58,379 nt of DNA, from the NCBI GenBank assembly GCA_900548615.1, contig URKW01000002.1:1-58379 (forward strand), written 5' to 3'. How positions within the stretch are numbered: the first letter of the stretch is position 1; the number at the start of each line of letters is the position of its first letter. Both the position numbers and the translations under genes were made by a program. The stretch comes from an uncultured Eubacteriales bacterium (GTDB lineage Bacteria; Bacillota; Clostridia; Oscillospirales; Oscillospiraceae). Positions 10,026 through 18,865 of this stretch are shown in pieces. Under the pieces are notes generated by a model. That model was not told the DNA's origin. It saw only the letters and a list, made by a program, of their open reading frames with translations, and did no database searches.

Positions 10026-10832
10026 TCACAGTCCCAGGTGCTTCAAAACGATGATGCCCACGGTAAAGGCAAGGAAAGCGACCAGCGCCAGATAATCGGC
10101 GGTCTTATAGCGCAGGACGTGGAGGGCGGTGCGGCCCTCGCCGCCGTGGTAGCAGCGGCACTCCATGGCCGTGGCCAGCTCGTCGGCACGGCGGAAGGCG
10201 CTGATGAACAACGGCACCAGAATGGGTACCAGCGCCTTGGCCCGCTGGAAGATATTGCCGGACTCGAAATCCGCGCCCCGGGCCTTCTGGGCGGACATGA
10301 TCTTGTCCGTCTCCTCGATCAGCGTGGGGATGAAGCGCAGGGCGATGGACATCATCATCGCCAGCTCGTGGATGGGCATTTTCAGCTTTTTCAGCGGGGA
10401 CAGCAGGTGCTCCAGCGCGTCGGTCAGGCTGATGGGGCTGGTGGTATAGGTCAAAAGGAAGGTGCCCATGATGAGCATGACGATCCGCAGTACCATGGCG
10501 ATGGCGGAGCGGATGCCCTCGTAGGTGATGTGGCGCAGCAGCCACACGTCCGCCACCGGCGTACCGCCGGAAAAGAACAGGTTCATGATGGCGGTGAAGG
10601 CCACGATGATATAGACCGGCTTCAGACCGCGGGTCAGGGCCTTATAATGCACCTTGGAGATCAGGATGCAGGCAGTCAGCACCACCGCCACGATGGCGTA
10701 GGTCAGGACGCTTTTGGCGTTGAACAGCGCCACGATATAGAGGATCACGCACAGCAGCTTGGTGCGGGGATCCAGCCGGTGGATGAGAGTATCACCGGGG
10801 AAATACTGGCCGAGGGTGATATCTTTCAGCAT
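10026..10832 (-). CDS. ecfT: ECF transporter transmembrane subunit EcfT
   Basis: 268 residues, 5-6 membrane helices. EcfT is the membrane scaffold of energy-coupling-factor vitamin transporters; it joins interchangeable S components to the EcfA1/EcfA2 ATPases. The N-terminal G-Q-Y-x-P-G-D-T-L-I-H-R-L-D-P-R-T-K-L pattern and the ARG motif in QKARGADFE near residue 190 (ATPase-coupling) are characteristic. The start at 10832 overlaps the stop of ecfA2 by 7 nt, which implies translational coupling. No S component is encoded nearby, consistent with a shared group II module. Confidence 0.94.
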   Translation of the reverse strand: MLKDITLGQYFPGDTLIHRLDPRTKLLCVILYIVALFNAKSVLTYAIVAVVLTACILISKVHYKALTRGLKPVYIIVAFTAIMNLFFSGGTPVADVWLLRHITYEGIRSAIAMVLRIVMLIMGTFLLTYTTSPISLTDALEHLLSPLKKLKMPIHELAMMMSIALRFIPTLIEETDKIMSAQKARGADFESGNIFQRAKALVPILVPLFISAFRRADELATAMECRCYHGGEGRTALHVLRYKTADYLALVAFLAFTVGIIVLKHLGL

Positions 10833-11692
10833 ACGCCGCAGCCCCCTTTCAGGGCGAGAAGCTGCTGCCGCAGCGCCTCCACCGTATACACCGCCGGGTC
10901 GATGGCAACGCCCTTTTCGTGGAGGGCGTGGGCGATCTTCGTCACCTGGGGCACATCAAGGCCCACGGCTTCCAGCTCACGGGCCCGGGCGAACACCTCC
11001 GCAGGCGTGCCCTGCATGCGGACGCCGCCCTTGTCCAGCACAATGATGCGCTGGGCGTTGCGGGCGATCTCCTCCATGCTGTGGCTGACCAGCACCACGG
11101 TGCTGCCGCGCTGGGTATGGTAATCCCGCAGGAGAGAGAGGATATCCTCGCAGCCACGGGGGTCGAGACCGGCGGTGGGCTCGTCCAGGATCAGCACCTC
11201 CGGCTCCATGGCCATGACGCCGGCGATGGCCACGCGGCGCTTCTGGCCGCCGGACAGGGCGAAGGGGGACTTCTCCAGCACGTCGGCGCTGAGACCTACG
11301 GCCTGCACCGACTGGCGGACACGGCGGTCGATCTCCCCGTCGTCAAGCCCCATGTTTTTGGGGCCGAAGGCCACGTCCTTATAGACCGTCTCCTCGAAAA
11401 GCTGGTACTCCGGATACTGGAACACCAGCCCCACACGGAAGCGCACCTGACGGATCTGCTTGGGGTCGGCCCAGATATCCTGCCCGTTCAGGTAGATGTG
11501 GCCGTCCGTGGGCTTCAAAAGGCCGTTGAGGTGCTGGATGAGGGTGGATTTGCCGCTGCCGGTATGGCCGATGACGCCCAGAAACTCGCCCGGCAGAATA
11601 TCCAGCGACATGTCCTTGACGGCGCTGCGCTGGAAAGGCGTTCCGGCGCTATAGGTATGTGTCAGATGATCGACACGAATGATGGGTTCCAA
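10826..11692 (-). CDS. ecfA2: ECF transporter ATPase EcfA2
   Basis: 288 residues. Walker A GHTGSGKST (near residue 42), Q-loop FQYPEYQLFEETV, signature LSGGQKRRVAIAG and Walker B VLILDEPTAGLD are complete. The PEYQLF Q-loop is usual for EcfA2. The start is a TTG at 11692 with GAGGA upstream; no ATG or GTG fits between it and the conserved VDHLTHTYSAGT segment. It pairs with EcfA1 to power the ECF transporter. A repeat at 11729-11868 lies between it and ecfA1. Confidence 0.94.
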   Translation of the reverse strand: MEPIIRVDHLTHTYSAGTPFQRSAVKDMSLDILPGEFLGVIGHTGSGKSTLIQHLNGLLKPTDGHIYLNGQDIWADPKQIRQVRFRVGLVFQYPEYQLFEETVYKDVAFGPKNMGLDDGEIDRRVRQSVQAVGLSADVLEKSPFALSGGQKRRVAIAGVMAMEPEVLILDEPTAGLDPRGCEDILSLLRDYHTQRGSTVVLVSHSMEEIARNAQRIIVLDKGGVRMQGTPAEVFARARELEAVGLDVPQVTKIAHALHEKGVAIDPAVYTVEALRQQLLALKGGCGVC

Positions 11693-11728
11693 TGTTGGGT
11701 TCCTCGTTTCATTGATTTTGCTGAAAAC

Positions 11729-11868
11729 CGCATTTCAAAGGCTCCCCTGTGCAAGGGGAGCTGTCAGCCGTAAGGCTGACTGAGGGGTTGTAAGCTTCTC
11801 TGCTACGGACAATCCCTCCGTCAACGCTTCGCGTTGCCACCTCCCTTTACACAAGGGAGACTTTGAAT
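11729..11868. repeat. dispersed hairpin repeat, copy 2
   Basis: Contains the outer pair CAAAGGCTCCCCTGTG/CACAAGGGAGACTTTG and inner hairpins GTCAGCCGTAAGGCTGAC and CAACGCTTCGCGTTG. It sits between ecfA1 and ecfA2, in the same operon, so it is probably transcribed. Layout and motifs resemble the element at 9783-9960. Confidence 0.75.
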
Positions 11869-11901
11869 GCACGGCCACCGGATAAATGTGGTTTACTGCG
11901 G

Positions 11902-12747
11902 TTATCGCAGGGCTTTACAGATGGCATCGGCGCACTCGTCTACCGTCAGGGCGTCCAGCGGCACGTCCATGCCGCCCTGACGCAGGCCGTACAGCAGCTC
12001 CACCGTGTCGGGAGCGGCAAGCCCCATGGCGCGGAGCGCTTCCACCTGGGTGAACACCTCCGCCGGAGCACCGTCTATCACCAGCTTGCCGTCGTTCATG
12101 ACGATGAGACGGTCGGCGTCCATGGCCTCGTCCATATGGTGGGTGATGAGCACCACGGTGATGCCCCGCTCTTGATTTAACGTGCGGATGGCGGAGAGCA
12201 CCTCGCGCCGTCCGGCAGGGTCCAGCATGGCGGTGGCCTCGTCCAGCACGATACACTCCGGGGCCATGGCGATGACACCGGCGATGGCTACCCGCTGCTT
12301 CTGTCCGCCGGAGAGAAGATGGGGTGCATGGCGGGTGAATTCCGACATGCCCACCGCCGCCAGCGCGTCGTCCACGCGGCGGCGAATCTCCTCGCTGGGG
12401 ACGCCCAGATTCTCCGGGGCGAAGGCCACGTCCTCCTCCACCACGTTGGCAACGATCTGGTTATCCGGGTTCTGGAACACCATGCCCACGCGGCGGCGGA
12501 TCTCCAGCAGCAGGGCCTCGTCCCTGGTGTCCATGCCCTCTACATACACCGTGCCGCCGCTGGGCAGCAGCACCGCGTTCATATGCTTGGCCAGGGTGGA
12601 TTTGCCGGAGCCGTTATGGCCCAGCACCACCACGAAGCTGCCCCTTTCAATGGACAGCGATACATCCTCCAGCGCGACGGTGGAGGTTTGTCCCTCCTCC
12701 GCCGGATAGGTGAAGGAGAGATGCTCGGTTTGCAGCATTGTTGACAT
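11902..12747 (-). CDS. ecfA1: ECF transporter ATPase EcfA1
   Basis: 281 residues from the ATG at 12747. It has Walker A GHNGSGKST (near residue 42), Q-loop FQNPDNQIVANVV, signature LSGGQKQRVAIAG and Walker B IVLDEATAMLDP. The NPDNQ Q-loop and AMLDP distinguish EcfA1 from EcfA2. A much longer frame upstream overlaps the methyltransferase gene and was rejected. It lies 22 nt after the methyltransferase stop, so the methyltransferase, ecfA1, ecfA2 and ecfT probably share the promoter at 13670-13698. Confidence 0.94.
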   Translation of the reverse strand: MSTMLQTEHLSFTYPAEEGQTSTVALEDVSLSIERGSFVVVLGHNGSGKSTLAKHMNAVLLPSGGTVYVEGMDTRDEALLLEIRRRVGMVFQNPDNQIVANVVEEDVAFAPENLGVPSEEIRRRVDDALAAVGMSEFTRHAPHLLSGGQKQRVAIAGVIAMAPECIVLDEATAMLDPAGRREVLSAIRTLNQERGITVVLITHHMDEAMDADRLIVMNDGKLVIDGAPAEVFTQVEALRAMGLAAPDTVELLYGLRQGGMDVPLDALTVDECADAICKALR

Positions 12748-12769
12748 AGTTGCGCTCGTTTCCTTTATG

Positions 12770-13633
12770 TTATTCGCTGACCCAGCGGCCTGTGGCGCCG
12801 CAGGGCAGCGCCATGCCGGACTCGGTACAGGGCAGGCCCAGCTCGTCCCACGTGACCTTGCCGCCGAAGCGCTGGCAGGCCAGCAGGTGCAGGATATAGC
12901 CCAGCACAGAGGGTGCAAGGCCGGTGGTATAGCTGTTGATGATGACAAACAGGGGCTTATCGGACAGCACCTGCATGCACAGCTTCACGAAGGGATACAG
13001 GCTGTCCTCCAGCTTCCACACCTCGCCGGAGGGGCCCCGGCCATAGCTGGGAGGATCCATGATGATGGCGTCGTAGGTCTTGCCACGGCGAATTTCCCGC
13101 TCCACGAACTTGGCGCAGTCGTCCACGATCCAGCGGATGGGCGCGTCGGCAAGGCCGGAGAGTTTGGCATTCTCTTTCGCCCACGCCACCATACCCTTGG
13201 CCGCGTCCACATGGCAGACGCTGGCACCCGCCTTGGCGCAGGCTACGGTGGCGCCGCCGGTATAGGCAAACAGGTTCAGCACACGGATGGGCCGTCCTGC
13301 CTGACGGATAGCGTTCATGGCAAAGTCCCAGTTGGCGGCCTGCTCCGGAAACAGACCCGTATGCTTGAAGTTCATGGGCTTGACCTGAAAGGTCAGCTCC
13401 TTATAGCGGATGGGCCAGCTCTGGGGCAGGTCGTTCTTCTCCCAATGGCCGCCGCCGGTGGAGCTGCGGCTATAACGGGCGTTGGCCTGCCGCCACAGCT
13501 TCGAGCGCTTGTCCGCCTCCCAGATAGCCTGCGGGTCGGGCCGCACCAAAATCTGCCGCCCCCAACGCTCCAGTTTTTCTCCGCCGCCGCAGGAGAGCAA
13601 TTCATAATCCTGCCAGCCGTCCGCGATCCACAT
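12770..13633 (-). CDS. class I SAM-dependent rRNA methyltransferase (RlmI/RlmK-like)
   Basis: 287 residues. The fold is that of RlmI/RlmK-type RNA methyltransferases: AdoMet motif I VLNLFAYTGGATVACAKAGA (residues ~140-160), an acidic ribose-binding Asp in CHVDAAKG, and motif IV MDPPSYGRG (near residue 205). The N-terminal PUA domain of full RlmI is missing. The ATG at 13633 follows GGAGG (with an overlapping out-of-frame ATG); the longer upstream frame is weaker. It is the first gene of the ecf operon. The modified nucleotide is unknown. Confidence 0.85.
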   Translation of the reverse strand: MWIADGWQDYELLSCGGGEKLERWGRQILVRPDPQAIWEADKRSKLWRQANARYSRSSTGGGHWEKNDLPQSWPIRYKELTFQVKPMNFKHTGLFPEQAANWDFAMNAIRQAGRPIRVLNLFAYTGGATVACAKAGASVCHVDAAKGMVAWAKENAKLSGLADAPIRWIVDDCAKFVEREIRRGKTYDAIIMDPPSYGRGPSGEVWKLEDSLYPFVKLCMQVLSDKPLFVIINSYTTGLAPSVLGYILHLLACQRFGGKVTWDELGLPCTESGMALPCGATGRWVSE

Positions 13634-13669
13634 AACCCCATGTCCTCCATACAGATAATAAATCAGTTT

Positions 13670-13698
13670 ATTATACATCGGTACGCCGCCGCCGTCAA
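13670..13698 (-). promoter_or_regulatory. promoter of the methyltransferase-ecf operon
   Basis: On the minus strand TTGACG (13693-13698), 17 nt, then TATAAT (13670-13675), about 37 nt before the methyltransferase start. It is the only good sigma-A match seen in this gap. Confidence 0.75.
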
Positions 13699-13867
13699 GC
13701 TTGCAAAGGGACACGGACGGCGGCATTTTCCGCCTGTTCTGGAGATGTTACAAAAAATTTACCAGTTTTTTACCGGGCGTTGCCCATCCGAGGGCAACGT
13801 TGACGCCGTGACGCCGCAGGGACGTGGAGGAACTTCCACGGCATCCTACATCGACAAGGAGGTACTT

Positions 13868-15838
13868 ATGGAACACAACGATACGGCGCAGTCCGTCATT
13901 GCCCGTGACGCGGCGGCAGCCATGGCGGCGGCGGACGGCGCGCTTCCGGTGCGGCCCAAAATCGGGGCGGAGGAATTGCGCAGAGCCAACGGCATCCTGA
14001 AAAAGTACAAGGAGGGCAAAACCCGGCTGGAGCAGCGGATCATCGACAACGAGCAGTTCTGGAAGCTGCGCCACTGGGAGCAGATGGAAAAGGAGGGGCA
14101 GGGCGGCAACAGCGGCGACCCCCAGCCCGCCAGCGGCTGGCTGGTGAACTGCATCCTGTCCAAGCACGCCGACGCCATGGACTGCTATCCCGCTCCCACG
14201 GTGCTGCCCCGTGAGCCGGACGACCGGCAGGAGGCTCAGCGGCTGAGCCGCATTCTGCCGGTGGTGCTGAAGAAAAACCAGTTCAAGCGGACGTATTCCT
14301 CCGCCTGGTGGTACAAGCTGAAGTCCGGCTGCGCCGTGTACGGCGTGTTCTGGGACGGCACGAAGCTGGGCGGGCTGGGCGACATCAGCGTGAAGCGGAT
14401 GGATCTGCTGAACCTGTTCTGGGAGCCGGGCGTGACGGACATTCAGGACAGCGCCCACTTCTTCTCCACGGAGCTGGTGGACAACGACAAGCTGCTGGCG
14501 GAGTATCCCCAGCTGGAGGGCAAGCTGGGGCGGGGTAATTTTACCCTGAGCCGCTATCTCTATGATGACACGGTGGACACCAGCAACAAGTCGCTGGTGG
14601 TGGACTGGTACTATCACACCAACATGGAGGGCAGAAAGGTACTGCAATACTGCAAGTACGTGGGGGAAACGGTGCTGTATGCCACGGAGAACGACACGGT
14701 TCAGCCCACCGAGACGCAGCTGATGGGCGCGGACGAAAATGGCCGTCCCGTGATGGGGCAGGTGCCCTGCGGCCCCAGCATGGCCCAGCGGGGCTGGTAT
14801 GACCACGGGAAATACCCCTTCGTGTTCGACGTGCTGTTCCCGGAGGAGGGGACGCCCTGCGGCTACGGCTACATCGACCTGTGCAAGAGCCCCCAGAAGC
14901 AGATCGACCTGATGAATCAGGCCATCCTGAAAAACACGCTGGCCAACGCCACGCCCCGGTTCTTCATCCGCTCCGACGGCGCGGTGAATGAAAACGAGTA
15001 CGCCGACTGGACGCGGCCCTTTGTCCACACCAACGGCAATCTGGGCAGCGACTCCATCGCGCCCATCCGGGCGGGCAGTCTGGACAGCGTGTATGTGGCG
15101 ATCCTGAACAACAAGATCGGCGAGATGAAGGAGACGGCAGGCAACCGGGACGTGGCCAACGGCGGCACCGCCTCCGGCGTAACGGCAGGCACCGCCATCG
15201 CCGCCTTGCAGGAGAGCAGCGGCAAGCTGAGCCGCAACATGATCGACGACGGGTACGAGGCCTTTGCCGACGTGGTGACGCTGTGCATCGAGCTGATCCG
15301 CCAATTCTATGAGCTGCCCCGGCAGTTCCGGCTGCTGGGCGCCATGGGGACGGAGGAGTTCGTCAGCTATGACCACAGCGGCCTGCAGCCCAGAGTGATG
15401 GACGACGGCGTGACCGTGTCCTACCGGGTGCCGGAGTTCGATCTGGAGATCGGCGCGGAGCGGGAGAGCCCCTATCGCACGGCGGAGGCCAATCAGCTGG
15501 CCTTGCAGCTGTTCCAGATGGGCTTCTTCCGGGACGATCTGGCGGATCAGGCGCTGCGGTGTCTGGAGCTGATGGAGTTCAAAAACAAGAATCAGCTGGC
15601 ACGGGTGATCTCCGGCGGTCAGACCCAGGTCCGGCAGATTGCGGCGCTGCGGCAGCAGCTTTTGCAGCTGGCGCAGGTGGTGGACGAGGCGAAGGGCACC
15701 CATCTGGCGGAGAGTCTGTCGGCGGAGCAGGGCGGCGGTCAGAACGCCGCAGCCAGTGCGGGAAAGGCGGTGCAGGAGAGCCACAGCGCCATGGAGCGCA
15801 GCCGCCAGCAGTCCAGAGAGGTGGTGCGGCCCCGATGA
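13868..15838 (+). CDS. phage portal protein (podovirus-like)
   Basis: 656 residues. The portal is the ring at the capsid vertex through which DNA enters and leaves. Signs include the N-terminal helical segment with NCILSKHADAMDCYP, a WWYKLKSGCAVYGVFWD strand, the GYIDLCKSPQKQIDLMNQAIL helix region (15 or more residues typical of portals) and a Gln/Ala-rich C-terminal coiled tail. The ATG at 13868 has AAGGAGG 8 nt upstream. The much longer frame that starts in the ecf region was rejected because it runs antisense through other genes. It overlaps the protease gene by four bases (ATGA), so translation is coupled. Confidence 0.85.
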   Translation: MEHNDTAQSVIARDAAAAMAAADGALPVRPKIGAEELRRANGILKKYKEGKTRLEQRIIDNEQFWKLRHWEQMEKEGQGGNSGDPQPASGWLVNCILSKHADAMDCYPAPTVLPREPDDRQEAQRLSRILPVVLKKNQFKRTYSSAWWYKLKSGCAVYGVFWDGTKLGGLGDISVKRMDLLNLFWEPGVTDIQDSAHFFSTELVDNDKLLAEYPQLEGKLGRGNFTLSRYLYDDTVDTSNKSLVVDWYYHTNMEGRKVLQYCKYVGETVLYATENDTVQPTETQLMGADENGRPVMGQVPCGPSMAQRGWYDHGKYPFVFDVLFPEEGTPCGYGYIDLCKSPQKQIDLMNQAILKNTLANATPRFFIRSDGAVNENEYADWTRPFVHTNGNLGSDSIAPIRAGSLDSVYVAILNNKIGEMKETAGNRDVANGGTASGVTAGTAIAALQESSGKLSRNMIDDGYEAFADVVTLCIELIRQFYELPRQFRLLGAMGTEEFVSYDHSGLQPRVMDDGVTVSYRVPEFDLEIGAERESPYRTAEANQLALQLFQMGFFRDDLADQALRCLELMEFKNKNQLARVISGGQTQVRQIAALRQQLLQLAQVVDEAKGTHLAESLSAEQGGGQNAAASAGKAVQESHSAMERSRQQSREVVRPR

Positions 15839-16137
15839 TTCACGTCACGCTGAAGGATAACGCCCTGTGGGCACGGGGTCACAGCGGCAGCAGCCCAAGA
15901 GGGCAGGACATTCTGTGCGCCGCCGTCAGCATTCTGATGGAGGCCACCGCCGCCGCGCTGGAGCGGCAGGACAGACTGCTGCTGGGCTATTTCGGGAACG
16001 GGTTCTGCTCTCTTATCACGGATGGGGACAGCGAAATTCTGGAGGTGGCGCGGCAGGGCGTGCTTCTGCTGGAGCAGCATTATGGAGACTATGTGAAGGT
16101 GAAAGACCTGCGGACAAGGAGGGACAGCCATGCATGA
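15835..16137 (+). CDS. Prp-like cysteine protease (YsxB family) in the virion cassette
   Basis: 100 residues. Prp is the cysteine protease that in many Bacillota removes the N-terminal extension of ribosomal protein L27. In staphylococcal phage 80alpha the host Prp also trims capsid and scaffold proteins. Here GHSG gives His16 and DILCAAVS gives Cys28, 12 residues apart as in the staphylococcal enzyme (His22/Cys34, from memory). The ATG lies inside the portal stop (ATGA overlap), and the gene overlaps the scaffold-like gene by 8 nt. That is exactly where phages keep the prohead protease, so it is probably the maturation protease. See the capsid entry for a matching cleavage motif. Confidence 0.82.
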   Translation: MIHVTLKDNALWARGHSGSSPRGQDILCAAVSILMEATAAALERQDRLLLGYFGNGFCSLITDGDSEILEVARQGVLLLEQHYGDYVKVKDLRTRRDSHA

Positions 16138-16687
16138 GGAACAGGAAGTGACCCAGACCACACCGGAGACGGACAGCGCCGCCGAATTTGAGGAGCTGAT
16201 CCAGGGACGGTGCAAGCAGCCCTTTCAGCAGCGGGTGCAGAAGATCCTGGACGGACGGCTGCGCTCGCTGCGGCAGGAAAACGAGGCGCTGCGCCGTCAG
16301 GCGGCGGAGCAGCGCAGCTTTGAAAACGGCTGCGTGGAGCGCCTTGCCCGTCAGGCGGAGGACATCCGCCGGGTATACGGCGGCTTCGACTGGCAGCGGG
16401 AGATGCGCGATCCAGCCTTTGGCCGCCTGATCGCGACGGGCGTGGACGGCCGCACCGCCTATGAGGTGGTGCACAGCCGCGAGCTGCTGGCGCAGGCCAT
16501 GCGCTACGGCGCAAAGCGGGCGGCGGAGCAGTGCAGCCGCGCCATCGCCAGCGGTGGAAGGCGCGTGGCGGAGAACGGCGGACACGGCAGCAGCGCCGTG
16601 ACCCGCACTGATCCCAAGGCGCTGGACTCCGCCCAGCTGGCGGATATCCGGAGACGGGTGCAGCGGGGGGAGAAGATCCGGTTTTGA
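16130..16687 (+). CDS. putative scaffolding-like protein
   Basis: 185 residues, highly charged, with a predicted coiled coil at ~45-85 (heptad-like RLRSLRQENEALRRQAAEQ). The position between protease and capsid, the size and the helical, acidic-then-basic make-up fit a phage scaffold that shapes the procapsid. There is no sequence motif that proves it. The ATG at 16130 overlaps the protease stop region. A repeat of ~460 nt follows and separates it from the capsid gene. Confidence 0.6.
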   Translation: MHEEQEVTQTTPETDSAAEFEELIQGRCKQPFQQRVQKILDGRLRSLRQENEALRRQAAEQRSFENGCVERLARQAEDIRRVYGGFDWQREMRDPAFGRLIATGVDGRTAYEVVHSRELLAQAMRYGAKRAAEQCSRAIASGGRRVAENGGHGSSAVTRTDPKALDSAQLADIRRRVQRGEKIRF

Positions 16688-16723
16688 GGGGGCGTTTCGC
16701 CCTCCGGGGCGAGGACGGCCTCC

Positions 16724-17186
16724 GGCGGGCTACTTTTCCCAACAGCTGGAAAAGTAGCCAAAAGAGCCGGAAGAAACCGATGGTTTCTTCACTTCCTTGC
16801 GCGCTATCGTGCAAACAGCATTGTAACTGCCTGCCACACGTTCGCGTAATATTTCCTTTTTCGTTTCGGTTAAAGGGATCGTCTCTGCTCCCGCGCCGCT
16901 ACCGCTGATACTTACGCCGAATAACGTTTTGGGTTCTACCGTTGAGAGCGTGAGCGGCAGCGGCGCAGGAAGGACAGGCGATACGTCATACGCAACGAAA
17001 ACAGCCATGTTCTGTGAACGCGTGGTACAAGGCCGCAGATTCGTAATCAGTACAGCGTGCAGGAAGTCCAGAAACCTGGGTTTCTGGCTGTTCTTTTGGT
17101 CACTTTTGGAACAGCGGCCAAAAGTGACCCGTGCCCGGAGGCACGGAATTTTCCAAAACGGGCGGACAGAGTTGTCTGCCCCTACG
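16724..17186. repeat. long mosaic intergenic repeat, copy A
   Basis: Occupies most of the 690-nt gap between scaffold-like and capsid genes. It opens with the stem CTACTTTTCC/GGAAAAGTAG and shares many blocks with 31512-32170: TTCACTTCC near 16790, GGATCGTCTCTGC near 16878, GTTCTACCGTTGA near 16932, GCAGGAAGTC near 17059, and AAAAGTG(A/T)CCCGTGCCCG near 17120. It ends in a half copy of the GGGCGGAC element. No frame with a ribosome-binding site was found up to 17360. Confidence 0.8.
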
Positions 17187-17377
17187 ACGGTTTGACGATA
17201 CCTTGCCATTTAGCGGTGGGGTGGGCAGGGCAGGCTTTTCATATAGATGCCCGGTGTACCGGGCGGGGTCGCGGCCTACCGCGGACGGCACTTCCCCTAT
17301 TCGGGCGTAAGGCGCTCCTGACGCCGGGGAGCAGCGTATTTTTCACACTACATTATTATAGTAAGGAGAGTATCACT

Positions 17378-18613
17378 ATGGCAATGACACATACCTTTGA
17401 TCTGCAGCGCTTCGCTGACAGCAACGTACAGACCACCGGCACCCAGAGTCTGAGCGCCGAAATGAAAACCTATTACGGCATGGAGCTGCTGGAAAACGCC
17501 AAGCCCGCGCTGGTGCACAACCAGTTCGCCGCCACCAAGCCTCTGCCTGTGGGCGGCGGCAAGACCGTGGAGTGGCGCAAGTTCGGCTCCTTTGACAAGG
17601 CGCTGACTCCGCTGACCGAGGGCGTGACCCCCGACGGCAGCGGCATCACCGTCAGCTACATCACCAAGGAGCTGAGCCAGTACGGCGACTACACCACCGT
17701 GTCCGATATGCTGGATCTGACCGCCATCGACGACGTGGTGCTGGAGATCACCGACCGCCACGGCGCCAACATGGGTCTGACGCTGGACACCGTGACCCGC
17801 AATGAGATCCAGCAGGGCACTCACGTCATCTACGCCCCCGGAAAGGACGCCGATGGCAAGAAGGTGGACGTGCTGTACCGCCGCGATCTGGACAAGAGCT
17901 GCGTGATGACCGCTGAGCTGGTGGCCCGCGCCGCCACGGAGCTGAAGAAGATGAACGCCCCCACCTTTGACGGCAAGTACGTGTGCATCATCCACCCCAG
18001 CGTGGCCTTCGACCTGCGCAACGACCCCGACTGGGTGGCCGCTCACCAGTACGCCGCCGCTACGGAGCTGTTCTCCGGCGAGATCGGTGAGCTGCACGGC
18101 GTGCGCTTCGTGGAGACCACCGAGGCCAAGATCTTCCGCGGCGATGATCTGGCCAGCGACAGCCGCACCCTGACTGCCAGCGCCGCCGTCAGCAATTCCA
18201 CCACCGTCAGCTTCGACGGCGGCACCGTGGCCGCAGGCGCACTGGCAGGCCGCTACGTACTGTGCGGCGGCAAGCGCGTTAAAGTTGTATCCAACACCGC
18301 CAGCCAGCTGACGCTGGAGGAGGCCGTCACCGTGGCGGACAACGCGGTGATCTATCCCGGTGAGGGCGGCAAGGAGGGTCTGGCCGTGTACGGCTGCCTG
18401 TTCGTAGGCAAGGGCGCTTACGGTGTTGTCGATCTCAGCGAGGGCACCGAGGTCATCGTGAAGCCCCGCGGCTCCTCCGGCACCGCCGATCCGCTGGATC
18501 AGCGCTCCAGCGTGGGCTGGAAGGGCATCCACGCCGCCGCCATCCTGTACGACGAGTACATCGTCCGCGTGGAGTGTGGCAGCAGCTATTCCGCGGAAGA
18601 TAAATCCAACTAA
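17378..18613 (+). CDS. major capsid protein, N4-gp56 family
   Basis: 411 residues. The sequence fits the N4-gp56-type major capsid family: an N-terminal arm, KTVEWRKFGSF, the LTEGVTPDG...YGDYTTVSD block, an EITDRHGANMGLTLDT helix start, and IHPSVAFDLRNDPDW. The ATG at 17378 follows AAGGAGAG. Residues 7-13 (FDLQRFA) resemble the Prp site of L27 (LxLQFF/A), so the first ~12 residues may be cut off by the Prp-like protease two genes upstream. That processing is inferred from the motif. Confidence 0.88.
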   Translation: MAMTHTFDLQRFADSNVQTTGTQSLSAEMKTYYGMELLENAKPALVHNQFAATKPLPVGGGKTVEWRKFGSFDKALTPLTEGVTPDGSGITVSYITKELSQYGDYTTVSDMLDLTAIDDVVLEITDRHGANMGLTLDTVTRNEIQQGTHVIYAPGKDADGKKVDVLYRRDLDKSCVMTAELVARAATELKKMNAPTFDGKYVCIIHPSVAFDLRNDPDWVAAHQYAAATELFSGEIGELHGVRFVETTEAKIFRGDDLASDSRTLTASAAVSNSTTVSFDGGTVAAGALAGRYVLCGGKRVKVVSNTASQLTLEEAVTVADNAVIYPGEGGKEGLAVYGCLFVGKGAYGVVDLSEGTEVIVKPRGSSGTADPLDQRSSVGWKGIHAAAILYDEYIVRVECGSSYSAEDKSN

Positions 18614-18631
18614 CGTAAGGAGGAACGCAAT

Positions 18632-18853
18632 ATGGCGAAGAAGCAGGACATGACGGAACGGATGGTGGCGCTGACCATCCCCAGAGGCCGCAAGCAGGAG
18701 GAGAACTTTGTGATCGTCTCCGTCAACGGCCGCAGCTGGAAGATCATGAAGGGCGCGCAGGTGGACGTGCCCGACTACGTAAGCGAGGTGCTGGAAAACC
18801 GCCGCATGATGCAGGAGGAAGCTCGCCGCTACGTGGACAGAATGGCCGACTGA
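18632..18853 (+). CDS. small phage head-associated protein
   Basis: 73 residues, basic and acidic mix. The first half contains a beta pair (ENFVIVSVNGRSWKIMKG) and the second a helix (EVLENRRMMQEEARRYVDRM). It follows the capsid gene by 18 nt with AAGGAGG. Small proteins with this NGR-W-KIMKG pattern occur after capsid genes in clostridial prophages. The role is not known. Confidence 0.6.
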   Translation: MAKKQDMTERMVALTIPRGRKQEENFVIVSVNGRSWKIMKGAQVDVPDYVSEVLENRRMMQEEARRYVDRMAD

Positions 18854-18865
18854 GGAGGGATGCCC

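Noticed and set aside
9790..10029. 79-codon minus-strand frame between truA and ecfT
   Set aside because: It lies on a dispersed repeat and gives the typical artefact protein of that repeat.
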